From: Streptomyces syringium
GTDB taxonomy: Bacteria; Actinomycetota; Actinomycetes; Streptomycetales; Streptomycetaceae
Reading direction: 5' to 3'
Assembly: GCF_017876625.1 (NCBI RefSeq)
Contig: NZ_JAGIOH010000001.1
Coordinates: forward strand, 7,213,501-7,277,500
Length of the DNA: 64,000 nucleotides
The notes beneath the pieces were generated by a model. The model was not told the DNA's origin, did no database searches, and saw only the letters and a program-made list of their open reading frames with translations. The translations under genes and the position numbers were made by a program. Positions 1 through 13,800 of the stretch are shown piece by piece. The number at the start of each line of letters is the position of its first letter. Position 1 is the stretch's first letter.

Positions 1-1890
1 GACCTCGGCGCGATCAGCCACGGCGGACTGCCGTTCTCCTGGGAGGGCGTGTCCCTGCACGCCTCCGGCGCCTCGGCCGTACGGGCCAGGCTGTCCCGCA
101 CCGGCGAGGACATGGTCTCGATCGCCGTCGCGGACACCACCGGCGGCCTCGTCGCCACCGTCGACTCCCTGGTCTCCCGCCGCGTGCCCACCGAGCAGCT
201 GACCGAGGCCGACTCCGTACGCCGGGACTCCCTGTTCCGCGTGGAATGGTCCGCCGTACGGGCCGAGCCCGTGACGGCCACCGGACCGGTCGCCGTCGTC
301 GGCACCGACACCGCCGCCCTGACCGACGCGCTGCGCGCCACCGGCACTACCACCGACGTGTACGCCGACCTGGACGCCCTGTTCACCGCGGGCACCCCGG
401 TGCCCGACGTCGTGCTCGTCCCCGTGACCGGCGAGCCGGGCGCGGAGCAGGCCGCGGCGACGCACGCCGTGACCGGCGCCGTCCTGGGCCTGGCGCAGCG
501 CTGGCTGACCGACGAGCGGTCCGCCGACGCGCGCCTGGTCTTCGTGACCCGAGGCGCGGTGGCCGTTGCCGGAGACGCCCCCACCGACCTCGCCGCGGCC
601 GCCGCGTGGGGCCTCGTGCGCTCCGCGCAGACCGAGAACCCGGGCCGCTTCGGCCTGCTGGACCTCGACACCACTGCCGCCTCGCTCACCTCCGTACCGG
701 CCGCGCTGGCCGTCGACGAGCCGCAGCTGGCGGTCCGCGACGGACAGCCGCTGGCCGCCCGACTGGCCCGTCTCTCGGTGCCGGACACCACCCCCGAGGC
801 CGTCTGGGACCCCGACGGGACGGTCCTGGTCACCGGCGGCACCGGCGGCCTGGGCGCCGTGCTGGCCCGTCACCTCGTCACCGGCCGCGGTGCCCGACGG
901 CTGCTGCTCGTCAGCCGCCGGGGCCTTTCCGCCGCAGGCGCCGAGGAACTGGTCGCCGAACTCACCGCACAGGGCGCAGACGTGCGCGTCGCCGCCTGCG
1001 ACGTCTCCGACCGCGCCGCGCTGACCGGGCTGCTGGAGACCATCGACGACGCCCACCCGCTGCGGGCCGTCGTGCACACCGCGGGTGTCGTCGACGACGG
1101 TGTCATCGGCTCCCTGACCCCCGAGCGCCTGAGCGCCGTGCTGCGGCCCAAGGTCGACGCGGTGTGGAACCTGCACGAGCTGACCCGCGACGCGGACCTG
1201 ACCGCCTTCGCCGTCTTCTCGTCGGTGTCCGCCACCCTCGGCAGCGCGGGACAGGGCAACTACGCGGCGGGCAACGCCTTCCTCGACGCCCTCGCCGCCC
1301 ACCGCCGCGCCGCGGGCCTGCCGGGCGTGTCCCTGGCCTGGGGCCCCTGGACCCAGTCGGTGGGCATGACGAGCGAGCTGACCGACGTGGACGTCGAGCG
1401 CATCGCCCGGCTGGGCATGCCGCCCCTCTCCGTCGAACAGGGCGTGACACTCTTCGACGCGGCCCTGGCCGGTACGGAGCCCGTGGCACTGCCGGTACGC
1501 CTCGACCTGCCGGCGCTGCGCGCCAAGGGCGACATCCCCCCGCTGCTGCGCGGACTCATCCGGGTCCCCACCCGCCGCGCCGTCGCCCAGTCCTCGAACG
1601 CCGTCGACTCCCTCGTGCAGCGACTCGTCCCCCTCACCGGTGAGGAGCGCCGCGAGGTCCTGCTGGACCTGGTGCGAAGCCAGGTGGCCCTGGTGCTCGG
1701 CCACGCCGGCGCGGGCTCCGTCGACGTGGCCCGCCAGTTCCAGGACCTGGGCTTCGACTCCCTGACCGCGGTCGAACTGCGCAACCGCCTCAACACGGCG
1801 TCCGGCCTGCGACTGCCCGCGACCCTCGTCTTCGACTACCCGACCCCGGGAGTCCTGGCCGACTACCTGCTGGACGAGCTGTTCGGCGCC
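1..1890 (+). other. PKS module 0 (partial): DH C-terminus, KR, ACP
   Basis: The window opens inside a dehydratase domain (LPFSWEGVSLHASG is the usual DH C-terminal segment). A ketoreductase follows, with NADPH motif TGGTGGLGA near residue 277, B-type motif VDD instead of the usual LDD, and catalytic Tyr in QGNYAAGNAF. The ACP serine is near residue 587. KS, AT and most of DH lie before the window, so the extender unit cannot be read. The expected product is an alpha,beta double bond if the missing DH active site is intact. Confidence 0.9.
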
Positions 1891-4800
1891 GAGGCGGAAG
1901 CGGCCGCCCCCGTCCCCGTACGGGCCACGACCCCCGTCGCCGACGACCCGATCGTGATCGTCGGCATGGCATGCCGGTACCCCGGTGACGTGGACTCGCC
2001 GGAGGACCTGTGGCAGATGGTCACCGAGGGCGCCGACGCGGTCTCCGGCTTCCCGGTCAACCGTGGCTGGGACATCGACGGTCTGTACGACCCCGACCCG
2101 GACCACCCGGGCAGGACCCACGTCCGGCACGGCGGCTTCCTGCACGACGCGGGCGAGTTCGACGCCGAGTTCTTCGGCATGAGCCCCCGCGAGGCCCTCG
2201 CCACCGACTCCCAGCAGCGTCTGCTGCTGGAGACGTCGTGGGAGGCCATCGAGCGGTCCGGGATCGACCCGGTGAGCCTGCGCGGCAGCCAGACCGGTGT
2301 CTTCGCCGGCGTGATGTACAACGACTACGGCAACGCCCTGACGGGCGAGGAGTTCGAGGGCTTCCGGGGCAACGGCAGCGCGCCGAGCGTCGCCTCCGGC
2401 CGCGTCTCCTACACCTTCGGGCTGGAGGGCCCGGCGGTCACGGTCGACACGGCGTGCTCGTCGTCGCTGGTCGCCATGCACTGGGCGGCCCAGGCCCTGC
2501 GCGCCGGCGAATGCTCGCTGGCGCTGGCCGGCGGTGTGACGGTCATGTCCACCCCCAACACCTTCGTGGAGTTCTCACGTCAGCGCGGCCTGGCCGCCGA
2601 CGGCCGCTGCAAGGCGTTCTCCGACTCGGCCGACGGTGTCGGCTGGTCGGAGGGTGTCGGCATGGTGGTGCTGGAGCGGCTGTCCGACGCCCGGCGCAAC
2701 GGCCACCAGGTCCTCGCGGTACTGCGCGGCTCGGCCGTCAACCAGGACGGTGCGTCGAACGGGCTGACCGCCCCCAACGGACCCTCGCAGCAGCGCGTCA
2801 TCCGCCAGGCCCTCGCGAGCGGCCACCTGTCGTCGACCGACGTGGACGTCGTCGAGGCGCACGGTACGGGTACGACGCTGGGTGACCCGATCGAGGCGCA
2901 GGCACTGCTGGCCACCTATGGCCGGGACCGGGACGGGGAGCGTCCCCTGCTGCTCGGTTCGGTGAAGTCCAACATTGGTCACACGCAGGCCGCGGCCGGC
3001 GTGGCCGGTGTCATCAAGATGGTCATGGCCATGCGGCAGGGTGTCTTGCCGCGCACGCTGCACGTGACGGAACCTTCGACACACGTGGAGTGGTCGGCGG
3101 GCTCGGTGGAGCTGCTGACGGAGCAGACGGCCTGGCCCGAGGGCCGGGTGCGGCGGGCGGGTGTCTCGTCGTTCGGTATCAGCGGGACGAACGCCCACGT
3201 CATCGTCGAGCAGGCACCGTTCGCCGACGCGCCGGCCCCGGAGCCGACGGTGTCACCGGACGTGGTGCCCTGGGTGGTGTCGGGCCGGACCGAGGCCGCG
3301 CTGGACGCGCAGCTGGACCGGATCACGACCTTCGCGGCCGAGCGCGCCGACATCGCGCCCGTGGACCTGGGCCTCTCCCTGGCGACCTCACGGTCGCTGT
3401 TCGGGCACCGTGCGGTGTTGTTGTCGTCGGCTGACGGTGTGGTCGAGGCGGCGCGTGGTGTGGCGGCGGTCGATCGTCCGCTGGCGGTGCTGTTCTCGGG
3501 TCAGGGTGCGCAGCGGCTGGGGATGGGCCGGGAGCTGTACGAGCGTTTCCCGGTGTTCGCGGAGGCGCTGGATGTGGTGCTGGCGGAGCTGGAGCCGTTG
3601 GTGGAGGGCTCGCTGCGTGAGGTGATGTGGGGTGATGATGCCGGGGCGTTGAACGAGACGGGTTGCACGCAGCCCGCGTTGTTCGCGGTTGAGGTGGCGT
3701 TGTTCCGTCTGGTGCGTTCGTGGGGTGTGAAGCCGGACTTCCTGGCGGGTCATTCGATCGGTGAGGTGACGGCCGCGCATCTGGCCGGTGTGTTCTCGCT
3801 GGCGGACGCCTGCCGACTGGTCGCGGCGCGAGGCCGTTTGATGCAGGCGCTGCCTGCGGGCGGTGCGATGGTGGCCGTGCAGGCGACCGAGGCCGAGGTG
3901 CTGCCGTTCGTCACTGACGAGGTGTCGGTCGCGGCGGTCAACGGTCCGTCGTCGGTGGTCGTCTCGGGTGCCGAGGACGCGGTGCTGGAGCTCGCCGGCC
4001 GTCTGTCGGCTGAAGGTCGTAAGACGTCGCGGTTGTCGGTGTCGCATGCGTTCCACTCGCCGCTGATGGAGCCGATGCTGGAGGACTTCCGCGCGGTGGT
4101 CGAGGGCTTGGCCTTCGCTGAGCCGTCGGTGCCGGTGGTCTCGAACCTCAGCGGGCAGGTGGCTACCCCCGAGGAGCTGTGCTCGCCCGAGTACTGGGTG
4201 CGCCACGTCCGTGAAGCGGTCCGCTTCGCCGACGGGATACGGACCTTGGCGGCCGAGGGCGTCGGAACGTTCCTGGAGCTGGGTCCGGACGGTGTGCTGT
4301 CCGCGATGGCCGCCGAGTCGGTGGCCGAGGAGACCGTGACGGTCCCGGTTCTGCGCAAGGACCGCCCGGAGGAGACGGCCGTCGTCACCGCTCTCGCACG
4401 GCTCCAAGTGCAGGGTGTACCGGTCGACTGGGAGGCGTTCTTCGCCGGGACCGCCGCCCGCCGGGTGGACCTGCCCACCTACGCCTTCCAGCACGAGCGG
4501 TTCTGGCCTGCGGGGATGCTGAGCAACCCCGGCGACATGCGGGCCGTGGGGCAGGCGTCCCCCGGACACCCGCTGCTCGGTGCCGCCGTGGAACTGGCCG
4601 ACGGCGAAGGCGCGTTGTTCACCAACCGTCTGTCGGTGCGGTCGCACCCGTGGCTGGCCGACCACGCCGTGATGGGACGCGTGCTCCTCCCGGGCACGGC
4701 CTTCGTCGAGCTCGCGATCCGCGCCGGTGACGAGGTCGGCTGCGACCGGATCGAGGACCTGGCGCTCGCCGCGCCGCTCGTCCTGCCCGAGCGCGGCGCG

Positions 4801-7800
4801 GTCCAGCTCCAGGTGCGGGTCGGCGGGGCCGACGACGCCGGACGCCGGTCCGTGGGCGTGTACTCGCGGATCGAGGGCGCGGTGGACGTGCCGTGGACCC
4901 AGCACGCGATGGGTGTGCTGGTCCCGGGGACCGGTGCCGCCGACGCCCCGTTCGACGCGACGGTGTGGCCGCCGGCCGGCGCCGAGCCGGTGGATCTGAC
5001 CGACTTCTACGAGGCCCGCGCCGAGGACGGGTTCGCGTACGGGCCCGAGTTCCAGGGGCTGCGGGCGGCGTGGCTGCGCGACGGCGAGGTGTTCGCCGAG
5101 GTCGGCCTGCCCGACGCGGCGCAGGCGGCCCCGGACGCGTTCGGTCTGCACCCGGCGCTGCTCGACGCGGTGCTGCACGCGGGCGGACTGCTCGGCTCGG
5201 AGCGCCAGGCGGTGCCCTTCTCGTGGGAGGGCGTGTCGCTGCACGCCTCCGGCGCCTCCACCGTGCGGGTCAGGGTGTCGCGCGCCGCGGACGGTGCCCT
5301 GGCGATCGACATCGCCGACACCTCGGGCGCTCCGGTCGCCACCATCGACTCGCTGCTGGCCCGGGAGATCTCGGCCGACCAGCTCGCCGAGGCCGACACC
5401 CGGGACCGTGACTCCCTCTTCCGCCTGGAGTGGTCCCCGGTAGCGGCCGACATCGCGATCGTGGGACCGGTGGCTGTCGCCGGGGCCGATGTCCTCGGCC
5501 TGTCCGAGGCGCTGCGCGCCGCGGACGTCGACGTCACGGTGCACCCGGACCTCGGGGCGCTCGCGGCCTCGGACGGTCCCGTGCCGGGCGTAGTCCTGGT
5601 GCCCGTCATCGGCGATGCCGACGCGACCGTGATCGACGCCACGCACGAGGCGACGGCCCTGGCCCTGGGCCGGCTGCAGCAGTGGCTGGCCGACGAGCGG
5701 TTCGGCGGTTCGCGTCTGGTGTTCGTGACGCGGGGTGCCGTGGCCGTGGACGCCGGTGGCGTCGCCGACCTGGCCGCATCCTCCGTGTGGGGCATGGTGC
5801 GTTCGGCGCAGACGGAGAACCCCGGCTGCTTCGGCCTGGTCGACCTGGACGCGTCCGTGTCGTCGGCGGCCGGACTGCCGGGCGCGCTCGGTACGGACGA
5901 GCCGCAGCTGATCGTCCGCGATGACGAGATCATGGCGGGCCGGCTGGCCCGTACCGCGTCGAGCGGCGGGCTCGTCCCGCCGGCCGACGGGCCGTGGCGC
6001 CTGGGCAGCCGGGCGAAGGGCAGCCTGGACGGCCTCGAACTGGCCCCCTGCCCGGAGGTGCTGGAGCCGCTGACCGGGCGCGACGTACGGATCGGGGTAC
6101 GGGCGGCCGGGCTGAACTTCCGCGATGTGCTGAACGCGCTGGACATGTACCCCGGTGACGCCGGTGTCTTCGGCTCCGAGTCCTCCGGCGTCGTCCTCGA
6201 GGTCGGCCCCGACGTGACGGGGCTGCGCCCCGGCGACCGCGTCATGGGCGTGGTGGTCGGCGGCTTCGGCTCGCTGGTCGTCGCCGACGAACGGCGTCTG
6301 GCGCGTGTGCCCGACGCCTGGTCGTGGGAGACGGCCGCTTCGGTGCCGCTGGTGTTCCTCACCGCGTACTACGGGCTGGTCGAGCTGGCCGGTCTGCGGC
6401 GGGGCGAGAAGGTCCTGATCCACGCCGGCGCGGGTGGCGCGGGCATGGCGGCGATCCAGATCGCCCGCCACCTGGGCGCGGAGGTCTTCGCCACGGCGAG
6501 CGAGGGCAAGTGGGACGTCCTGCGCGCGCTGGGCGTGGCCGACGACCACATCGCCTCCTCGCGCACCACCGACTTCGAGGCGGCGTTCGCGGCCGTCGCG
6601 GGCGACGGCGGTATCGACGTCGTACTGAACTCCCTGGCAGGGGAGTTCGTGGACGCGTCACTGCGGCTGCTGACCCCCAGCGGTCGCTTCATCGAGATGG
6701 GCAAGACCGACATCCGGGACGCGGCGGACCTGCGGGACATCCGCTACGTGTCGTTCGACCTGGGATGGGTGGACCCTGCCCACATCCAGCCGATGTGGGA
6801 CGCCCTCATGGGGCTGTTCGACGCGGGCGTGCTGAGTCCGGTCCCGGTCAGGACGTGGGACATCCGGCGGGCACGCGACGCGTTCCGCTACATGAGCCTC
6901 GCCAAGCACGTCGGCAAGATCGTGCTGAGCCTGCCCCGCGCCTGGGACCCGGACGGCACGGTGCTGATCACCGGTGGTACCGGTGGTCTCGCGGCCGAGC
7001 TGGCCCGCCACTTGGTCACCGAGCGTTCGGTTCGTCATCTGCTGTTGGTCAGTCGTCGTGGTCCGGACGCTCCGGGTGCGGTGGAGCTCCGTGAGGAGCT
7101 GACGGCGCACGGCGCCGAGGTCAGCGTTGTCGCGAGTGACATCGCCGACCGTGCCGCCGTGGCGGGTCTGCTGGCCGGGATCCCGGCCGAGCACCCGCTG
7201 ACGGCCGTGGTGCACACGGCGGGTGTCCTGGACGACGGTGTCATTGCCTCGCTCACCCCCGAGCGACTCGCCACCGTGCTCCGCCCGAAGGTCGACGCCG
7301 CCTGGCACCTCCACGAACTGACCCGCGACCTCGACCTCGCCGCCTTCGTGACGTTCTCGTCCGTGTCCGGCACGTTCGGTGGCGCGGGACAGGGCAACTA
7401 CGCGGCGGGCAACGCCTTCCTGGACGCGCTCGCCCACCACCGCGCCGCCCAGGGCCTGCCCACGGTCTCCCTGGCGTGGGGCGCGTGGGAGCAGGGCGCG
7501 GGCATGACCAGCACCCTCGACGACCGCGACATCCGCCGCGCCGCCGACGCGGGCATGCCGCTGCTGTCGGTGGAAGAGGGACTGGCACTGTTCGACGCCG
7601 CCCTGGCCACCGGTGAACCCGCCGTGCTCCCCGTACGGCTGGACCTCCCGGTGCTGCGCACGCGCGGCGAGGCCCCCGCGCTGCTGCGCGGCCTGATCCG
7701 CGACCGCTCCCGGCGCACCGCGGTGGCCGGGCCCGCCGCCACGGCCGACCTGCCGCAGCGGCTGAGCAGGCTGGAGCGGGCCGAACGGCTCGAAGCCCTC

Positions 7801-10800
7801 CTGGACCTCGTGCGCGCCCAGGCGGCCCTGGTGCTCGGTCACGCGAGCGGTGACGACGTCGACCCGGAGCGGGCGTTCCGCGACCTCGGCTTCGACTCCC
7901 TCACGGCCGTCGAGCTGCGCAACAAGCTGAACACCGCGACCGGGCTGCGACTGCCCGCCACGATGGTCTTCGACTACCCCACCGTCGGGGTGCTGGCGGA
8001 CCACCTGCTGGAGGAGCTGACGGGCCCGGACACCGAGCCGGCCCTCGCGGAACCCACCCGAACGGTCACCCAGGCGGACGACCCGATCGTGGTCGTCGGC
8101 ATGAGCTGCCGCTACCCCGGAGGGGTCAGCTCCCCCGAGGACCTGTGGCGGCTCGTCTCCGAGGGCGGCCACGCGATGTCGGGCTTCCCGACCAACCGCG
8201 GCTGGGACCTCGACTCCCTCTACGACCCCGACCCGGAGCGGACGGGGACCGTCTACACCCGGTCCGGCGGGTTCCTGCACGACGCCGGCGAGTTCGACCC
8301 CGGGTTCTTCGGGATGAGCCCGCGCGAGGCGATGGCGACGGACATCCAGCAGCGGCTGCTGCTGGAACTCTCCTGGGAGGCCGTCGAGCGGGCCGGCATC
8401 GACCCGGTGACGCTACGCGGCAGCCAGACCGGTGTCTTCGCCGGTGCCATGCACAACGGCTACGGTGCGACGCTGGCAGGTGAGGAGTTCGAGGGCTTCC
8501 GCGGCAACGGCAGCGCCCTGAGCGTGGCCTCCGGCCGTATCTCGTACACCTTCGGTTTCGAGGGCCCGGCGGTCACGGTGGACACGGCGTGCTCGTCGTC
8601 GCTGGTGGCCATGCACCTGGCCGCGCAGGCCCTGCGCAGCGGTGAGTGCTCGCTCGCGGTGGCCGGTGGTGTGACGGTGATGTCGACTCCCGAGACGTTC
8701 GTGGAGTTCGCCCGCCAGCGCGGTCTCGCACCCGACGGTCTGTCCAAGGCGTTCTCGGACTCGGCCGACGGTGTCGGCTGGTCCGAGGGCGCGGGCATGG
8801 TCGTACTGGAGCGGCTGTCCGACGCCCGGCGCAACGGTCACCCCGTGCTCGCCGTGCTGCGCGGCTCGGCCGTCAACCAGGACGGTGCGTCCAACGGTCT
8901 GACGGCTCCGAACGGTCCGTCGCAGCAGCGCGTCATCCGCCGGGCCCTGGCCAGCGGCGGTCTGTCCCCGGCCGACGTCGACGCGGTCGAGGCCCACGGC
9001 ACCGGCACCAAGCTCGGCGACCCGATCGAGGCGCAGGCACTCCTGGCGACCTACGGCCGGGACCGGGACGCCGAGAGCCCGCTGTGGCTCGGCTCGGTGA
9101 AGTCGAACCTCGGCCACTCCCAGGCCGCGGCCGGTGTGGCCGGTGTCATCAAGATGGTGATGGCGATGCGGCACGGTCTGCTGCCGCGCACCCTGCACGT
9201 CACCGAGCCCTCGACGCATGTCGACTGGTCGGCGGGCGCCGTGGAACTGCTCACCGAGCCGGTCGAGTGGCCCGACTCGGGCCGTGCGCGACGCGCGGGT
9301 GTGTCGTCCTTCGGTATCAGCGGCACCAATGCGCATCTGATCCTGGAGCAGCCCCCGACCGCCGACGAACCCCTCACCGAGGGCAACGTTCCCGACGGCA
9401 CGGCTCCCGACGCCGCCGCTGTTGACGCCGCCGCGACGGAGCCCGGCCTCGTGCCGTGGGTGCTGTCGGGCAAGTCACCGGAGGCACTGCGCGGCCAGGC
9501 GGCACGCCTGCTGTCGCACGTCCAGGCGCTCTCCGCGCCGCGCCCGGCCGATGTGGCCTTCTCCCTCGCCACCCAGCGCACGGGCTTCGAACACCGGGCC
9601 GTCGTCCTGGCCGGTGACCTCGCGGACGCGGTGCGGGAGCTGGCGGCCCTGGCCGGCGACGATCCCGGTGCCGCGACGGTCAGCGGCTCGGTCTCGGGCG
9701 GCAAGCTCGCGTTCCTCTTCTCCGGGCAGGGCAGCCAGCGGATCGGCATGGGCCGCGAGCTCCACGAGCGCTTCCCCGTCTTCGCCGAGGCCCTGGACGC
9801 CGTACTGGCCGAGCTGGAGCCGCTGCTGGGCACCTCGCTGCGTGAGGTGATGTGGGGTGACGACGCCGGCCCGCTGAACGAGACCGGTCACACCCAGCCC
9901 GCCTTGTTCGCGGTCGAGGTGGCGCTGTTCCGGCTGGTCAGCTCGTGGGGGGTGCGGCCGGACTTCCTGGCCGGGCACTCCATCGGCGAGCTGGCCGCCG
10001 CCCACGCGGCGGAGGTGCTGTCCCTGGCGGACGCGTGCCGCCTGGTGGCCGCGCGCGGCCGGCTGATGCAGGCGCTGCCCACGGGCGGCGCGATGGTGGC
10101 CGTCCGGGCCACCGAGGCCGAGGTACTGCCGCTGCTGACCGAGAAGGTGTCGATCGCCGCGGTCAACGGCCCCTCGTCCGTGGTGATCGCCGGTGCCGAG
10201 GCCGAGGTGCTGGGCCTCGCGGGCCGCCTCGCGGCGGAAGGTCGTAAGACATCGCGCCTGTCGGTGTCGCACGCCTTCCACTCGCCGCTGATGGAGCCGA
10301 TGCTGGAGGACTTCCGGGCGGTGGTCGACAGCCTGTCGTTCGCCGAAGCCACGGTCCCGGTGGTCTCCAACCTCACGGGCCGGCCCGCCACTTCGCAGGA
10401 GCTGCGCTCCCCGGAGTACTGGGTGCGGCACGTCCGCGAAACGGTCCGCTTCGCCGACGGCGTGCGGACGCTCGCCGACCACGGTGTGACGACCTTCCTC
10501 GAGCTGGGCCCGGACGGTGTGCTCTCCGCCATGGCCCAGGAGTCCCTGTCCGAGGGGACGGCGACCGTGGTGCCCGTACTGCGCGGGAACCGGCCCGAGG
10601 AAGCGGCCGCGCTCACCGCACTGGCCCGTGTGCACACCGCCGGAGTCCCGGTGGACTGGGCCGGGTTCTTCGCCGGGACGGGCGCCCGCCGGGTGGAGCT
10701 GCCGACGTACGCGTTCCAGCGGCAGTGGTACTGGCCGACCGGTTCGACCGGGGCGGCGAACGCGGCCGCCGTCGGCCTCACCTCGGTCGGCCACCCGCTG

Positions 10801-13800
10801 CTCAACGGCGCGGTGGAACTGGCCGACGGCGAAGGGGTGCTGTTCACCGGCCGCCTGTCGCTCCAGTCGCACCCGTGGCTGGCCGATCACGCCGTGCTGG
10901 GCCGCGTCCTGCTGCCGGGAACGGCCCTGCTGGAGCTGGCGATCCGCGCCGGTGACGAGGTCGACTGCGACCGGGTGGAGGAACTGACCCTGGCCGCACC
11001 GCTCGTGCTGCCGGAGCACGGCGCCGTACAGGTACAGCTGCGCGTCGGCGTCGCCGACGACACCGGCCGCCGTACCGTCACGGTCCACTCCCGGCCCGAG
11101 GGCGCCGACGAACAGTCCTGGTCGCAGCACGCCTCGGGTGTGCTCGCCGGCGGCGTGCAACCGGCCGGCACGGACTTCGACGCCGTGGTGTGGCCGCCGA
11201 CGGGTGCCGAGCCGCTCGACGTGACGGGCTGCTACGAGCGGTTCGCCGAGCTCGGCTTCGCGTACGGCCCGGTGTTCCGGGGCCTGCGGGCCGCATGGCG
11301 GCGCGGCGACGAGGTGTTCGCCGAGGTCGTACTGTCCGACGACGTCCAGGCGGACGCCGCCGCGTACGGTCTGCACCCCGCTCTGCTGGACGCGGCCCTG
11401 CACGCCTCCCTGCTCGCCGGCGACGGCGGCGAGGGCGGGCTGCCGTTCTCCTGGGAGGGCGTCACGCTGCACGCCACCGGCGCGTCGGCACTGCGGGTAC
11501 GACTCTTCCGGACCGGTGCGGACACGGTGTCGATCGCCGTGGCCGACACCACCGGAGAGCCCGTCGCCTCGGTGGACTCCCTGCTCGTACGGGCCGTTTC
11601 GGGCGAGCAGCTGAGCGATGCGGCATCGCTGAGCCGCAACGCGCTGTTCCGGACCGACTGGGTTCCCGTGCGGGCCGAGGCCGTGGCCGACCGGCCGACG
11701 GCCGTGGCCGGACCGGACGTCCTCGGCCTGGCCGACGCACTGACGGCGACCGGAACGAATGTCGCGGTCCACCGCGATCTGGCGTCGCTGGTGGCATCCG
11801 ATGCCCCGGTACCCGGTGTGGTGCTGGTGGGCGTCGCCGGGCGCACGGACACCGCACCGGTGGCCGCCGCCCACGAGACGACCACGGAGGTCCTGGGCCG
11901 GCTGCAGGAATGGCTGGCCGAGGAGAGGTTCGTCGGCTCGCGCCTGGTGTTCGTCACCCGCGGCGCGGTCGGCGGCGCCGACCCGGCCGCCGCGGCCGTA
12001 TGGGGTCTGGTGCGTTCGGCGCAGACGGAGAACCCCGGGTGCTTCGGCCTGGTCGACCTCGACGACGCGTCGTCCGTGGAGTTCCTGCCCGCGGCGCTCG
12101 GCGCGGACGAGCCGCAGGTGACCGTCCGCGACGGTGAGGTCCTGGCGGGCCGACTGACGCGGATGACCGCGGGCCTGCCGGACGCGGGCCCCGACTGGGG
12201 ACCGGACGGCACGGTACTGATCACCGGCGGCACGGGCGGCCTCGGCGCCGTCCTCGCCCGCCACCTGGTCGCCGAGCGCGGCGTGCGGCGGCTGCTGCTC
12301 GCCAGCCGGCGCGGCGGCGAGAGCGCCGGAACCGTCGAACTGGTCGCCGAACTGGCGGCCCACGGCGCCGACGCCCAGGTCGTGGCCTGCGACGTCGCCG
12401 ACCGCGACGCGCTGGCCGCGCTCCTCGCCGCACACCCGGTGTCTGCGGTCGTACACACCGCGGGCGTGCTGGACGACGGTGTCATCGGCTCGCTGACCCC
12501 CGAACGCATGGCGGCGGTACTGCGGCCCAAGGTCGACGCCGCGTGGAACCTGCACGAGCTGACCCGCGACCTGGACCTGTCGGCGTTCGTGGTGTTCTCC
12601 TCGATGTCCGGCCTCCTGGGCGGCGCCGGTCAGGGCAACTACGCGGCCGGAAACGCCTTCCTGGACGCACTGATGGAACACCGGCGCGCCGAGGGGCTGC
12701 CCGGTGTGTCACTGGCGTGGGGCCCCTGGGACCGGACGGGCGGCATGACCGGCACCCTGGCCGACGCGGACGCCGAGCGCCTCGCGCGCTCCGGCGTGCC
12801 GCCGCTGTCGGCGGAACAGGGCGTGACGCTGTTCGACGCGGCCCTGGCCACCGACGCGCCCGTGGTGGTGCCGGTGCGGCTGGACCTGCCCGCGCTGCGC
12901 GCCCAGGGCGAGGTGCACGCGCTGCTGCGCGGCCTGGTCCGCACCCGTTCCCGCCGGGCCGTCGTGGCCGGGTCGGGCACGGCCGCCGGCCTCGTGCAGC
13001 GGCTGGGCCGTCTGGATGGCACCGAGCGGCACGAGGTGCTGCTGGACCTGGTCCGCGGCCAGGTCGCCCTGGTGCTCGGCCACGCGAAGGGCGACGAGGT
13101 CGACCCCGGACGGGCCTTCCGCGACCTCGGCTTCGACTCGCTCACGGCGGTCGAGCTGCGCAACCGGCTGAACACCGCGACCGGACTGCGGCTGCCCGCC
13201 ACGCTGGTCTTCGACTACCCGTCCGTGCGGAGCCTGGCTTCGTACATCCTCGACGAGCTGATGGGCGGACCGGACGCCGAGCCGGTCGTGCCGAAGCTCT
13301 CGCGGACCGCGGTGGCCGACGACCCGATCGTCGTGGTCGGCATGGCCTGCCGGTACCCGGGCGGGGTGAGCTCGCCCGAGGACCTGTGGCGGCTCGTCAC
13401 CGAGGGCACCGACGCGATCTCCGACTTCCCGGCCAACCGTGGCTGGGACGTCGACGGTCTGTACAACCCGGACCCGGAACACGCCGGTACGTCGTACACC
13501 CGCTCCGGCGGATTCCTGCACGACGCGGGTGAGTTCGACCCGGAATTCTTCGGGATGAGCCCGCGTGAGGCCCTCGCGACCGACTCGCAGCAGCGTCTGC
13601 TGCTGGAGGCGTCGTGGGAGGCGTTCGAGCGGGCCGGTATCGATCCGGCGTCGCTGCGCGGCAGCCAGACCGGTGTCTTCGCCGGCGTGATGTACAACGA
13701 CTACGGCAACGCCCTGACGGGCGAGGAGTTCGAGGGATTCCGCGGCAACGGCAGCGCCGCGAGCGTCGCCTCCGGCCGGGTGTCCTACACCCTGGGCCTG